Assembly (NCBI RefSeq): GCF_905404315.1
Contig: NC_066283.1
Location: forward strand, 9,486,001-9,550,000
Reading direction: 5' to 3'
Length of the DNA stretch: 64,000 nt
Origin: Leptidea sinapis
Lineage: Eukaryota > Arthropoda > Insecta > Lepidoptera > Pieridae
In this document: positions 8,576 through 21,631 of the stretch, one piece after another
Position numbering within the stretch: the first letter of the stretch is position 1
Layout: the number at the start of each line of letters is the position of its first letter
Notes under the pieces: model-generated
Databases searched by the model: none
What the model saw: the letters and a program-made list of their open reading frames with translations, nothing else
Told to the model about the DNA's origin: nothing
Made by a program: the position numbers and the translations under genes

Positions 8576-11500
8576 GCCGCCACGCAAAAGTATGATAACT
8601 ACATTATGGGTATCGTAACCCAGGTTCTCGAGGGTGCTGAGAACAATTTTGTGATAATTTTTCAAATCCAAGATGGCCGCCGCACAAAATTATGATCTCA
8701 GCAATATGGATATCGTACCCGAGGTTCTCCAGGGTGCAGAGAACGATTTTGTGATCATTTTTCTAATCCAAGATGGCCGCCGCACAAAATTATATTTTCA
8801 CCAATGTGGATATCGTGTCCGAGGTGCTCGAGGGTGCTGAGAACAATTTTGTGATAATTTTTCAAATCCAAGATGGCCGTCGCACAAAATTATGATTTCA
8901 GCAATATAAATATCGTACTCGAGGTTCTTGAGGGTGCAGAGAAAGATTTTCTGGACAGTTTTCAAATCCAAGATGGCCGCTGCTCAAAAGTATGATAACT
9001 ACATTATGGGTATCGTAACCCAGGTTCTCGAGGGTGCTGAGAACAGTTTTGTGATAATTTTTCAAATCCAAGATGGCCGCCGCACAAAAATATGTATTCA
9101 GCAATATGGATATCGTGTCCGAGGTTCTCGAGGGTGAAGAAAACAATTTTGGGATCATTTTTAAATCCGAGATGGCCGCCGCTCAAAAGTATGATGACTA
9201 GATTATGAGTATCGTATCAGAGGTTCTCGAGGGTGCTGAGAACGATTTTGTGATCAATATTCAAATCCTAGATTGCCGCCGCACAAAATTATGATTTCAG
9301 CAATATGGATATCGTACCCGAGGATCTCGAGGTTGCAGAGAAAGATTTTGTGGACAGTTTTCAAATCCAAGATGGCCGCCGCTCAAAAGTATGATAACTA
9401 CATTATGGGTATCTTATCCCAGGTTCTCGAGGGTGCTGATAACGATTTTGTGATCATTTTTCAAATCCAAGATGGCCGCCGCACAAAACTATGATTTCAG
9501 CAATATGGATATCGTACCTACTCGAGGTTCTCGAGCGTGCAGAGAACGATTTTGTGATCATTTTTCAAATCCAAGACGGCCGCTCAAAAGTATGATAACT
9601 ACATTATGGGTATAGTATCCGAGGTTCTCGAGAGTGCAGAAAACAATTTTGGGATCATTTTTAAATCCGAGATGGCCGCCGCTCAAAAGTATGATAACTA
9701 GATTATGGGTATCGTATCCTAGGTTCGCGAGGGTGCAGAGAAAGATTTTGTGATCAGTTTGCTAATACAAGATGGCCGCCGCTCAAAAGTATGATAACTT
9801 CATCATGGGTATCGTATCCAAGTTTCCCGAGGGTGCTGAGAACGATTTTGTAATCATTTTTCAAATCCAAGATGGCCGCCGCACAAAATTATATTTTCAC
9901 CAATGTGGATATCGTGTCCGAGGTTCTCGAAGGTGCAGAAAACAATTTTGGGATCATTTTTAAATCGGAGATGGCCGCCGCTCAAAAGAATGATAACTAG
10001 ATTATGGGAATCGTTTCCTAGGTTCTCGAGGGTGCAGAGAAAGATTTGGTGATCATTTTTCAAATCCAAGATGGCTGCCGCACAAAATTATGATTTCAGC
10101 AATATGGATATCGTATCCTAGGTTCTCGAGAGTGCAGAAAACAATTTTGGGATCATTTTCAAATCCAAAATGGCCGCCGCTCAAAAGTATGATAACTACA
10201 TTATGGGTATCGTATCCCAGGTTCTCGAGGGTGCTGAGAACGATTTTGTGATCATTTTTCCAATCCAAGATGGCCGCCGCTCAAAAGTATGATAACTACA
10301 TTATGGGTGTCGTAACCCAGGTTCTCGAGGGTGCTGAGAACAATTTTGTGATAATTTTTCAAATCCAAGATGGCCGCCGCACAAAATTATGATCTCAGCA
10401 ATATGGATATCGTACCCGAGGTTCTCCAGGGTGCAGAGAACGATTTTGTGATCATTTTTCTAATCCAAGATGGCCGCCGCACAAAATTATATTTTCACCA
10501 ATGTGGATATCGTGTCCGAGGTGCTCGAGGGTGCTGAGAACAATTTTGTGATAATTTTTCAAATCCAAGATGGCCGTCGCACAAAATTATGATTTCAGCA
10601 ATATAAATATCGTACTCGAGGTTCTCGAGGGTGCTGAGAACAGTTTTGTGATAATTTTTCAAATCCAAGATGGCCGCCGCACAAAAATATGTATTCAGCA
10701 ATATGTTTATCGTGTCCGAGGTTCTCGAGAGTGAAGAAAACAATTTTGGGATCATTTTTAAATCCGAGATGGCCGCCGCTCAAAAGTATGATGACTAGAT
10801 TATGAGTATCGTATCAGAGGTTCTCGAGGGTGCTGAGAACGATTTTGTGATCATTATTCAAATCCTAGATTGCCGCCGCACAAAATTATGATTTCAGCAA
10901 TATGGATATCGTACCCGAGGATCTCGAGGGTGCAGAGAAAGATTTTGTGGACAGTTTTCAAATCCAAGATGGCCGCCGCTCAAAAGTATGATAACTACAT
11001 TATGGGTATCTTATCCCAGGTTCTCGAGGGTGCTGATAACGATTTTGTGATCATTTTTCTAATCCAAGATGGCCGCCGCACAAAATTATGATTTCAGCAA
11101 TATGGATATCGTACCCGAGGTTCTCGAGGGTGCAGAGAACGATTTTGTGATCATTTTTCAAATCCAAGATGGCCGCTCAAAAGTATGATAACTACATTAT
11201 GGGTATCGCATCCGAGGTTCTCGAGAGTGCAGAAAACAATTTTGGGATCATTTTCAAATCCAAGATGGCCGCCGCTCAAAAGTATGATAACTACATTATG
11301 GATATCGTATCAGAGGTTCTCGAGGGTGCTGAGAACGATTCTGTGATCAATTTACAAATCCAAGGTGGCCGCCACACAAAATTATGATTTCAGCAATATG
11401 GATATCGTACCCGAGGTTCTCCAGGGTGCAGAGAACGATTTGGTGATCATTTTTCAAATCCAAGGTGGCCGCCGCACAAAACAATAATTTCAGCAATATG

Positions 11501-13988
11501 GATATCGTATCCCAGGTTCTCGAGGAAGCTGAGAACAATTTTGTGATCATTTTTCAAATCCAAGATGGCCGCCGCACAAAACTATGATTTCAGCAATATG
11601 GATATCGTACCCGAGGTTCTCGAGGGTGCAGAGAACGATTTTGTGATCATTTTTCAAATCCAAGATGGCCGCTCAAAAGTATGATAACTACATTATGGGT
11701 ATAGTATCCGAGGTTCTCGAGAGTGCAGAAAACAATTTTGGGATCATTTTTAAATCCGAGATGGCCGCCGCTCAAAAGTATGATAACTAGATTATGGGTA
11801 TCGTATCCTAGGTTCTCGAGGGTGCTGAGAACGATTTTGTGATCATTTTTCTAATCCAAGATGGCCGCCGCACAAAATTATGATTTCAGCAATATGGATA
11901 TCGTATCCTAGGTTCTCGAGAGTGCAGAAAACAATTTTGGGATCATTTTCAAATCCAAGATGGCCGCCGCTCAAAAGTATGATAACTACATTATGGGTAT
12001 CGTATCCCAGGTTCTCGAGGGTGCTGAGAACAATTTTGGGATCATTTTCAAATCCAAGATGGCCGCCGCTCAAAAGTATGATAACTACATTATGGGTATC
12101 GTATCCCAGGTTCTCGAGGGTGCTGAGAACGATTTTGTGATCATTTTTCCAATCCAAGATGGCCGCCGCTCAAAAGTATGATAACTACATTATGGGTATC
12201 GTATCCCAGGTTCTGGAGGGTGAAGAAATCAATTTTGGGATCATTTTTAAATCCGATATGGCCGCCGCTCAAACGTATGATCACTAGATTATGGATATCG
12301 TACCCGAGGTTCTCGAGGGTGTAGAGAAAGATTTTTTGGACAGTTTTCAAATCCAAGATGGCCGCCGCTCAAAAGTATGATAACTACATTATGGGTATCG
12401 TATCCCAGGTTCTCGAGGGTGCTGAGAACGATTTAGTGATCATTTTTCCAATCCAAGATGGCCGCCACGCAAAAGTATGATAACTACATTATGGGTATCG
12501 TAACCCAGGTTCTTGAGGGTGCTGAGAACAATTTTGTGATAATTTTTCAAATCCAAGATGGCCGCCGCACAAAATTATGATCTCAGCAATATGGATATCG
12601 TACCCGAGGTTCTCCAGGGTGCAGAGAACGATTTTGTGATCATTTTTCTAATCCAAGATGGCCGCCGCACAAAATTATATTTTCACCAATGTGGATATCG
12701 TGTCCGAGGTGCTCGAGGGTGCTGAGAACAATTTTGTGATAATTTTTCAAATCCAAGATGGCCGTCGCACAAAATTATGATTTCAGCAATATAAATATCG
12801 TACTCGAGGTTCTTGAGTGTGCAGAGAAAGATTTTCTGGACAGTTTTCAAATCCAAGATGGCCGCTGCTCAAAAGTATGATAACTACATTATGGGTATCG
12901 TAACCCAGGTTCTCGAGGGTGCTGAGAACAGTTTTGTGATAATTTTTCAAATCCAAGATGGCCGCCGCACAAAAATATGTATTCAGCAATATGGATATCG
13001 TGTCCGAGGTTCTCGAGGGTGAAGAAAACAATTTTGGGATCATTTTTAAATCCAAGATGGCCGCCGCTCAAAAGTATGATGACTAGATTATGAGTATCGT
13101 ATCAGAGGTTCTCGAGGGTGCTGAGAACGATTTTGTGATCAATATTCAAATCCTAGATTGCCGCCGCACAAAATTATGATTTCAGCAATATGGATATCGT
13201 ACCCGAGGATCTCGAGGTTGCAGAGAAAGATTTTGTGGACAGTTTTCAAATCCAAGATGGCCGCCGCTCAAAAGTATGATAACTACATTATGGGTATCTT
13301 ATCCCAGGTTCTCGAGGGTGCTGATAACGATTTTGTGATCATTTTTCAAATCCAAGATGGCCGCCGCACAAAACTATGATTTCAGCAATATGGATATCGT
13401 ACTCGAGGTTCTCGAGCGTGCAGAGAACGATTTTGTGATCATTTTTCAAATCCAAGACGGCCGCTCAAAAGTATGATAACTACATTATGGGTATAGTATC
13501 CGAGGTTCTCGAGAGTGCAGAAAACAATTTTGGGATCATTTTTAAATCCGAGATGGCCGCCGCTCAAAAGTATGATAACTAGATTATGGGTATCGTATCC
13601 TAGGTTCGCGAGGGTGCAGAGAAAGATTTTGTGATCAGTTTGCTAATACAAGATGGCCGCCGCTCAAAAGTATGATAACTTCATCATGGGTATCGTATCC
13701 AAGTTTCCCGAGGGTGCTGAGAACGATTTTGTAATCATTTTTCAAATCCAAGATGGCCGCCGCACAAAATTATATTTTCACCAATGTGGATATCGTGTCC
13801 AAGGTTCTCGAAGGTGCAGAAAACAATTTTGGGATCATTTTTAAATCGGAGATGGCCGCCGCTCAAAAGAATGATAACTAGATTATGGGAATCGTTTCCT
13901 AGGTTCTCAAGGGTGCAGAGAAAGATTTGGTGATCATTTTTCAAATCCAAGATGGCTGCCGCACAAAATTATGATTTCAGCAATATGG
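6736..13988 (+). repeat. 3,885-bp HOR (39 monomers), one full and one partial copy
   Basis: Copy 1 spans about 6,736-10,620 and copy 2 about 10,621-13,988. The offset is 3,885 bp through markers at 6,985, 7,284, 7,958, 8,256, 8,898 and 9,273, and 3,881 bp from 9,772 on because copy 1 has a 4-bp insertion near 9,518. The left part of copy 1 is also part of the 2,686-bp HOR, so this larger unit was formed from sequence that already contained the smaller one. Copy 2 ends in the recombinant monomer at 13,937. Confidence 0.88.
9515..9521 (+). other. 4-bp micro-insertion in one HOR copy
   Basis: Copy 1 of the 3,885-bp HOR reads ATCGTACCTACTCGAGG, and copy 2 near 13,395 reads ATCGTACTCGAGG. The extra four bases look like a slipped repeat of TAC with one added C. 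The change explains the drop in offset from 3,885 to 3,881 bp. Confidence 0.85.
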
Positions 13989-14036
13989 GTATCGTATCCC
14001 AGGTTCTCGAGGGTGCTGAGAACGATTTTGTGATCA
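13937..14036 (+). repeat. Recombinant monomer, A left half and B right half
   Basis: This unit carries GATGGCTGCCGCAC and the A left half (TTATGATTTCAGCAATATGG), then changes to GTATCGTATCCCAGG and the B tail GCTGAGAACG. It is the mirror of the 17,527 composite. It also marks the point where the second copy of the 3,885-bp HOR stops matching the first, so it is likely the exchange junction that ended that block. Confidence 0.8.
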
Positions 14037-17000
14037 TTTTTCCAATCCAAGATGGCCGCCGCTCAAAAGTATGATAACTACATTATGGGTATCGTATCCC
14101 AGGTTCTCGAGGGTGCTGAGAACAATTTTGTGATAATTTTTCAAATCCAAGATGGCCGCCGCACAAAATTATGATTTCAGCAATATGGTTATCGTACCCG
14201 AGGTTCTTGAGGGTGCAGAGAAATATTTTGTGGACAGTTTTCAAATCCAAGATGGCCGCCGCTCAAAAGTATGATAACTACATTATGGGTATCGTAACCC
14301 AGGTTCTCGAGGGTGCTGAGAACAATTTTGTGATCATTTTTCCAATCCAAGATGGCCGCCGCTCAAAAGTATGATAACTACATTATGGGTATCGTAGCCC
14401 AGGTTCTCGAGGGTGCTGAGAACAATTTTGTGATCATTTTTCCAATCCAAGATGGCCGCCGCTCAAAAGTATGATAACTACATTATGGGTATCGTATCCC
14501 AGGTTCTCGAGGGTGCAGAGAAAGATTTGGTGATCATTTTTCAAATCCAAAATGGCTGCCGCACAAAATTATGATTTCAGCAATATGGATATCGTATCCT
14601 AGGTTCTCGAGAGTGCAGAAAACAATTTTGGGATCATTTTCAAATCCAAGATGGCCGCCGCTCAAAAGTATGATAACTACATTATGGGTATCGTATCCTA
14701 GGTTCGCGAGGGTGCAGAGAAAGGTTTTGTGATCAGTTTGCTAATACAAGATGGCCGCCGCTCAAAAGTATGATAACTACATCATGGGTATCGTATCCGA
14801 GGTTCCCGAGGGTGCTGAGAACGATTTTGTAATGATTTTTCAAATCCAAGATGGCCGCCGCACAAAATTATATTTTCACCAATGTGGATATCGTGTCCGA
14901 GGTTCTCGAAGGTGCAGAAAACAATTTTGGGATCATTTTTAAATCGGAGATGGCCGCCGCTCAAAAGAATGATAACTGGATTATGGGTATCGTATCCCAG
15001 GTTCTCGAGGGTGCTGAGAACGATTTTGTGATCCTTTTTCCAATCCAAGATGGCCGCCGCTCAAAAGTATGATAACTACATTATGGGTATCGTATCCCAG
15101 GTTCTGGAGGGTGAAGAAATCAATTTTGGGATCATTTTTAAATCCGATATGGCCGCCGCTCAAACGTATGATCACTAGATTATGGATATCGTACCCGAGG
15201 TTCTCGAGGGTGTAGAGAAAGATTTTTTGGACAGTTTTCAAATCCAAGATGGCCGCTTCTCAAAAGTATGATAACTACATTATGGGCATCGTATCCCAGG
15301 TTCTCGAGGGTGCTGAGAACGATTTAGTGATCATTTTTCCAATCCAAGATGGCCGCCACGCAAAAGTATGATAACTACATTATGGGTATCGTAACCCAGG
15401 TTCTCGAGGGTGCTGAGAACAATTTTGTGATAATTTTTCAAATCCAAGATGGCCGCCGCTCAAAAGTATGATAACTAGATTATGGGTATTGTATCCTAGG
15501 TTCGCGAGGGTGCAGAGAAAGATTTTGTGATCAGTTTGCTAATACAAGATGGCCGCCGCTCAAAAGTATGATAACTACATTATGGGTATCGTATCCCAGG
15601 TTCTCGAGGGTGCTGAGAACAATTTTGGGATCATTTTCAAATCCAAGATGGCCGCCGCTCAAAAGTATGATAACTACATTATGGGTATCGTATCCCAGGT
15701 TCTCGAGGGTGCTGAGAACGATTTTGTTATCATTTTTCCAATCCAAGATGGCCGCCGCTCAAAAGTATGATAACTACATTATGGGTATCGTATCCCAGGT
15801 TCTGGAGGGTGAAGAAATCAATTTTGGGATCATTTTTAAATCCGAGATGGCCGCCGCTCAAAAGTATGATCACTAGATTATGGATATCGTACCCGAGGTT
15901 CTCGAGGGTGCAGAGAAATATTTTGAGGACAGTTTTCAAATCCAAGATGGCCGCCGCTGAAAAGTACGATAACTACATTATGGGTATCGTAACCCAGGTT
16001 CTCGAGGGTGCTGAGAACAATTTTGTGATAATTTTTCAAATCCAAGATGGCCGCCGCACAAAAATATGTATTCAGCAATATGGATATCGTGTCCGAGGTT
16101 CTGGAGGGTGAAGAAAACAATTTTGGGATCATTTTTAAATCCAAGATGGCCTTCGCTCAAAAGTATGATAACTACATTATGGGTATCGTAACCCAGGTTC
16201 TCGAGGGTGCTGAGAAGAATTTTGTGATAATTTTTCAAATCCAAGATGGCCGCCGCACAAAAATATGTATTCAGCAATATGGATATCGTGTCCGAGGTTC
16301 TCGAGGGTGAAGAAAACAATTTTGGGATCATTTTTAAATCCGAGATGGCCGCCGCTCAAAAGTATGATGACTAGATTATGGGTATCGTATCAGAGGTTCT
16401 CGAGGGTGCTGAGAACGATTTTGTGATGATTATTCAAATCCTAGATTGCCGCCGCACAAAATTATGATTTCAGCAATATGGATATCGTACCCGAGGTTCT
16501 CGAGGGTGCAGAGAAAGATTTTGTGGTCTGTTTTCAAATCCAAGATGGCCGCCGCTCAAAAGTATGATAACTACATTATGGGTATCGTAACCCAGGTTCT
16601 CGAGGGTGCTGAGAACAATTTTGAGATCATTTTTTAAATCCAAGATGGCCGCCGCACAAAATTATGATTTCAGCAATATGGATATCGTACCCGAGGTTCT
16701 CGAGGGTGCAGAGAACGATTTTGTGATCATTTTTCAAATCCAAGATGGCCGCCGCACAAAATTTTATTTTCACCAATGTGGATATCGTGTCCGAGGATCT
16801 CGAGGGTGCAGAAAACAATTTTGGGATCATTTTTAAATCCGAGATAGCCGCCGCTCAAAATTATGATTTCAGCAATATGGATATCGTATCCTAGGTTCTC
16901 GAGAGTGCAGAAAACAATTTTGGGATCATTTTCAAATCCAAGATGGCCGCCGCTCAAAAGTATGATAACTACATTATGGGTATCGTAACCCAGGTTATCG

Positions 17001-17526
17001 AGGGTGCTGAGAACAGTTTTGTGATCATTTTTCAAATCCAAGATGGCCGCCGCACAAAATTATGATTTCAGCTAAATGTATATCGTACCCGAGGTTCTCG
17101 AGGGTGCAGAGAACGATTTTGTGATCATTTTTCAAATCCAAGATGGCCGCCGCTCAAAAGTATGATAACTACATTATTGGTATCGTATCAGAGGTTCTCG
17201 AGGGTGCTGAGAACAGTTTTGTGATAATTTTTCAAATCCAAGATGGCCGCCGCACAAAAATATGTATTCAGCAATATGTATATCCTGTCCGAGGTTCTCG
17301 AGAGTGAAGAAAACAGTTTTGGGATCATTTTTAAATCCGAGATGGCCGCCGCTCAAATGTATGATGACTAGATTATAAGTATCGTATCAGAGGTTCTCGA
17401 GGGTGCTGAGAACGATTTTGTGATCATTATTCAAATCCTAGATTGCCGCCGCACAAAATTATGATTTCAGCAATATGGATATCGTACCCGAGGATCTCGA
17501 GGGTGCAGAGAATGATTTTGTGGACA
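13989..17526 (+). repeat. Transition segment between outer and central subtypes
   Basis: This stretch mixes outer markers (GTTTGCTAATAC at 14,738 and 15,537, ACATCATGGG near 14,780, A' at about 14,870) with the first clear central markers: CTGAAAAGTACGATAAC near 15,957 and GGCCTTCGCTC near 16,150. I see no HOR of more than about six monomers wholly inside it. Parts match other places: 14,981-15,247 resembles 5,570-5,785, and 16,727-17,041 resembles 3,383-3,697. Confidence 0.7.
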
Positions 17527-17626
17527 GTTTTCAAATCCAAGATGGCCGCCGCTCAAAAGTATGATCACTAGATTATGGATATCGTACCCGAGGTTCTCGA
17601 GGGTGCAGAGAAAGATTTTTTGGACA
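17527..17626 (+). repeat. Recombinant monomer, B left half and A right half
   Basis: The left half is B-like (CGCTCAAAAGTATGATCAC, then TAGATTATGG), but from GGATATCGTACCCGAGG onward the unit is A-like and ends GCAGAGAAAGATTTTTTGGACA. The switch falls in ATTATGG/ATATCG, a stretch common to both families. The same composite occurs as early as 5,707 and is then frequent in the centre, for example near 18,860, 20,158, 22,751, 26,940, 38,550, 41,940, 45,240 and 52,010, so it was multiplied after it arose. Confidence 0.85.
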
Positions 17627-19850
17627 GTTTTCAAATCCAAGATGGCCGCCGCTCAAAAGTATGATAACTTCATTATGGGTATCGTATCCCAGGTTCTCGA
17701 GGGTGCTGAGAACGATTTTGTGATCATTTTTCCAATCCAAGATGGCCGCCGCTCAAAAGTATGATAACTACATTATGGGTATCGTAACCCAGGTTCTCGA
17801 GGGTGCTGAGAACAATTTTGTGATCATTTTTTTAAATCCAAGATGGCCGCCGCACAAAATTATGATTTCAGCAATATGGATATCGTACCCGAGGTTCTCG
17901 AGGGTGCAGAGAACGATTTTGTGATCATTTTTCAAATACAAGATGGCTGCCGCTCAAAAGTATGATAACTACATTATGGGTATCGTAACCCAGGTTCTCG
18001 AGGGTGCTGAGAAGAATTTTGTGATAATTTTTCAAAAGCAAGATGGCCACCGCACAAAAATATGTATTCAGCAATATGGATATCGTGTCCGAGGTTCTCG
18101 AGGGTGAAGAAAACAATTTTGGGATCATTTTTAAATCCGAGATGGCCGCCGCTCAAAAGTATGATGACTAGATTATGGGTATCGTATCAGAGGTTCTCGA
18201 GGGTGCTGAGAACGATTTTGTGATGATTATTCAAATCCTAGATTGCCGCCGCACAAAATTATGATTTCAGCAATATGGATATCGTACCCGAGGTTCTCGA
18301 GGGTTAGAGAAAGATTTTGTGGTCAGTTTTCAAATCCAAGATGGCCGCCGCTCAAAAGAATGATAACTAGATTATGGAAATCGTTTCCTAGGTTCTCGAG
18401 GGTGCAGAGAAAGATTTGGTGATCATTTTTCAAATCCAAGATGGCTGCCGCACAATACTATGATTTCAGCAATATGGATATCGTATCCTAGGTTCTCGAG
18501 AGTGCAGAAAACAATTTTGGGATCATTTTCAAATCCAAGATGGCCGCCGCTCAAAAGTATGATAACTACATTATGGGTATCGTATCCCAGGTTCTCGAGG
18601 GTGCTGAGAACGATTTTGTGATCATTTTTCCAATCCAAGATGGCCGCCGCTCAAAAGTATGATAACTACATTATGGGTATCGTATCAGAGGTTCTCGAGG
18701 GTGCTGAGAACAATTTTGTGATAATTTTTCAAATCCAAGATGGCCGCCGCACAAAAATATGTATTCAGCAATATGGATATCGTGTCCGAGGTTCTCGAGG
18801 GTGAAGAAATCAATTTTGGGATCATTTTTAAATCCGAGATGGCCGCCGCTCAAAAGTATGATCACTAGATTATGGATATCGTACCCGAGGTTCTCGAGGG
18901 TGCAGAGAAGTATTTTGAGGACAGTTTTCAAATCCAAGATGGCCGCCGCTGAAAAGTACGATAACTACATTATGGGTATCGTAACCCAGGTTCTCGAGGG
19001 TGCTGAGAACAATTTTGTGATAATTTTTCAAATCCAAGATGGCCGCCGCACAAAAATATGTATTCAGCAATATGGATATCGTGTCCGAGGTTCTGGAGGG
19101 TGAAGAAAACAATTTTGGGATCATTTTTAAATCCAAGATGGCCTTCGCTCAAAAGTATGATAACTACATTATGGGTATCGTTACCCAGGTTCTCGAGGGT
19201 GCTGAGAAGAATTTTGTGATAATTTTTCAAATCCAAGATGGCCGCCGCACTAAAATATGTATTCAGCAATATGGATATCGTGTCCGAGGTTCTCGAGGGT
19301 GAAGAAAACAATTTTGGGATCATTTTTAAATCCGAGATGGCCGCCGCTCAAAAGTATGATGACTAGATTATGGGTATCGTATCAGAGGTTCTCGAGGGTG
19401 CTGAGAACGATTTTGTGATGATTATTCAAATCCTAGATTGCCGCCGCACAAAATTATGATTTCAGCAATATGGATATCGTACCCGAGGTTCTCGAGGGTG
19501 CAGAGAAAGATTTTGTGGTCTGTTTTCAAATCCAAGATGGCCGCCGCTCAAAAGTATGATAACTACATTATGGGTATCGTAACCCAGGTTCTCGAGGGTG
19601 CTGAGAACAATTTTGTGATCATTTTTTAAATCCAAGATGGCCGCCGCACAAAATTATGATTTCAGCAATATGGATATCGTACCCGAGGTTCTCGAGGGTG
19701 CAGAGAACGATTTTGTGATCATTTTTCAAATCCAAGATGGCCGCCGCTCAAAAGTATGATAACAATATTATGGGTATCGTATCAGAGTTTCTCGAGGGTG
19801 CTGAGTACGATTTTGTGATCATTTTTCAAATCCAAGATGGCCGCCGCACA
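17527..19850 (+). repeat. Segment duplicated about 19.7 kb away (37.3-39.6 kb)
   Basis: Markers at 17,974, 18,423, 18,759, 18,870, 18,970, 19,039 and 19,438 all recur at an offset of 19,690 bp. Upstream, at 17,561, the offset is 19,790 bp, meaning the distant copy has one extra monomer. The segment carries the 1-bp-shorter GAGGGTTAGAGAAAG near 18,300 and GAAATCGTTTCCTAGG near 18,377, also found in the distant copy. Confidence 0.78.
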
Positions 19851-20619
19851 AAATTATGATTTTTGCAATATGGATATCGTACCCGAGGTTCTCGAGGGTG
19901 CAGAGAAAGATTTTCTGGACAGTTTTCAAATCCAAGATGGCCGCCGCTCAAAAGTATGATAACTACATTATGGATATCGTATCCCAGGTTCTCGAGGGTG
20001 CTGAGAACAATTTTGTGTTAATTTTTCAAATCCAAGATGGCCGCCGCACAAAAATATGTATTCAGCAATATGGATATCGTGTCCGAGGTTCTCGACGGTG
20101 AAGAAATCAATTTTGGGATCATTTTTAAATCCGAGATGGCCGCCGCTCAAAAGTATGATCACTAGATTATGGATATCGTACCCGAGGTTCTCGAGGGTGC
20201 AGAGAAAGATTTTTTGGACAGTTTTCAAATCCAAGATGGCCGCCGCACAAAAATATGTATTCAGCAATATGGATATCGTGTCCGAGGTTCTCGAGGGTGA
20301 AGAAAACAATTTTGGGATCATTTTTAAATCCGAGATGGCCGCCGCTCAAAAGTATGATGACTAGATTATGGGTATCGTATCAGAGGTTCTCGAGGATGCT
20401 GAGAACGATTTTGTGATCATTATTCAAATCCTAGATTGCCGCCGCACAAAATTATGATTTCAGCAATATGGATATCGTACCCGAGGTTCTCGAGGGTGCA
20501 GAGAAAGATTTTGTGGACAGTTTTCAAATCCAAGATGGCCGCCGCTCAAAAGTATGATAACTACATTATGGGTATCTTATCCCAGATTCTCGAGGGTGCT
20601 GATAACGATTTTGTGATCA

Positions 20620-20719
20620 TTTTTCTAATCCAAGATGGCCGCCGCACAAAATTGTGATAACTACATTATGGGCAGCGCATCCGAGGTTCTCGAGAGTGCA
20701 GAAAACAATTTTGGGATCA
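20620..20719 (+). repeat. Recombinant monomer, A start and B middle (GGGCAGCGCATCC)
   Basis: The unit starts as A (CGCACAAAATTGTGA) and continues as B (TAACTACATTATGGG), then shows the private GCAGCGCATCCGAGG. The crossover lies in the short stretch TATGAT common to both families; here the first T-A pair reads TGTGAT. Copies appear near 23,240, 25,240, 28,730, 32,220, 35,710, 47,030, 49,320, 59,270 and 60,360, some with TTATGATAAC and some with TTGTGATAAC. Confidence 0.85.
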
Positions 20720-21631
20720 TTTTTAAATCCAAGATGGCCGCCGCTCAAAAGTATGATAACTACATTATGGACATCGTAACCCAGGTTCTCGAGGGTGCTG
20801 AGAACAATTTTGTGATCATTTTTCAAATCCAATATGGCTGCCGCACAAAATTATGATTTCAGCAATATGGATATCGTATCCTAGGTTCTCGAGAGTGCAG
20901 AAAACAATTTTGGGATCATTTTCAAATCCAAGATGGCCGCCGCTCAAAAGTATGATGACTAGATTATGGGTATCGTATCAAAGGTTCTCGAGGATGCTGA
21001 GAACGATTTTGTGATCATTATTCAAATCCTAGATTGCCGCCGCACAAAATTATGATTTCAGCAATATGGATATCGTACCCGAGGTTCTCGAGGGTGCAGA
21101 GAAAGATTTTGTGGACAGTTTTCAATTCCAAGATGGCCACCGCTCAAAAGTATGATAACTACATTATGGGTATCGTATCCCAGGTTCTCGAGGGTGCTGA
21201 GAACAATTTTGTGATAATTTTTCAAATCCAAGATGGCCGCCGCACAAAAATATGTATTCAGCAATATGGATATCGTGTCCGAGGTTCTGGAGGGTGAAGA
21301 AAACAATTTTGGGATCATTTTTAAATCCAAGATGGCCTTCGCTCAAAAGTATGATAACTACATTATGGGTATCGTAACCCAGGTTCTCGAGGGTGCTGAG
21401 AAGAATTTTGTGATAATTTTTCAAATCCAAGATGGCCGCCGCACTAAAATATGTATTCAGCAATATGGATATCGTGTCCGAGGTTCTCGAGGGTGAAGAA
21501 AACAATTTTGGGATCATTTTTAAATCCGAGATGGCCGCCGCTCAAAAGTATGATGACTAGATTATGGGTATCGTATCAGAGGTTCTCGAGGGTGCTGAGA
21601 ACGATTTTGTGATCATTATTCAAATCCTAGA

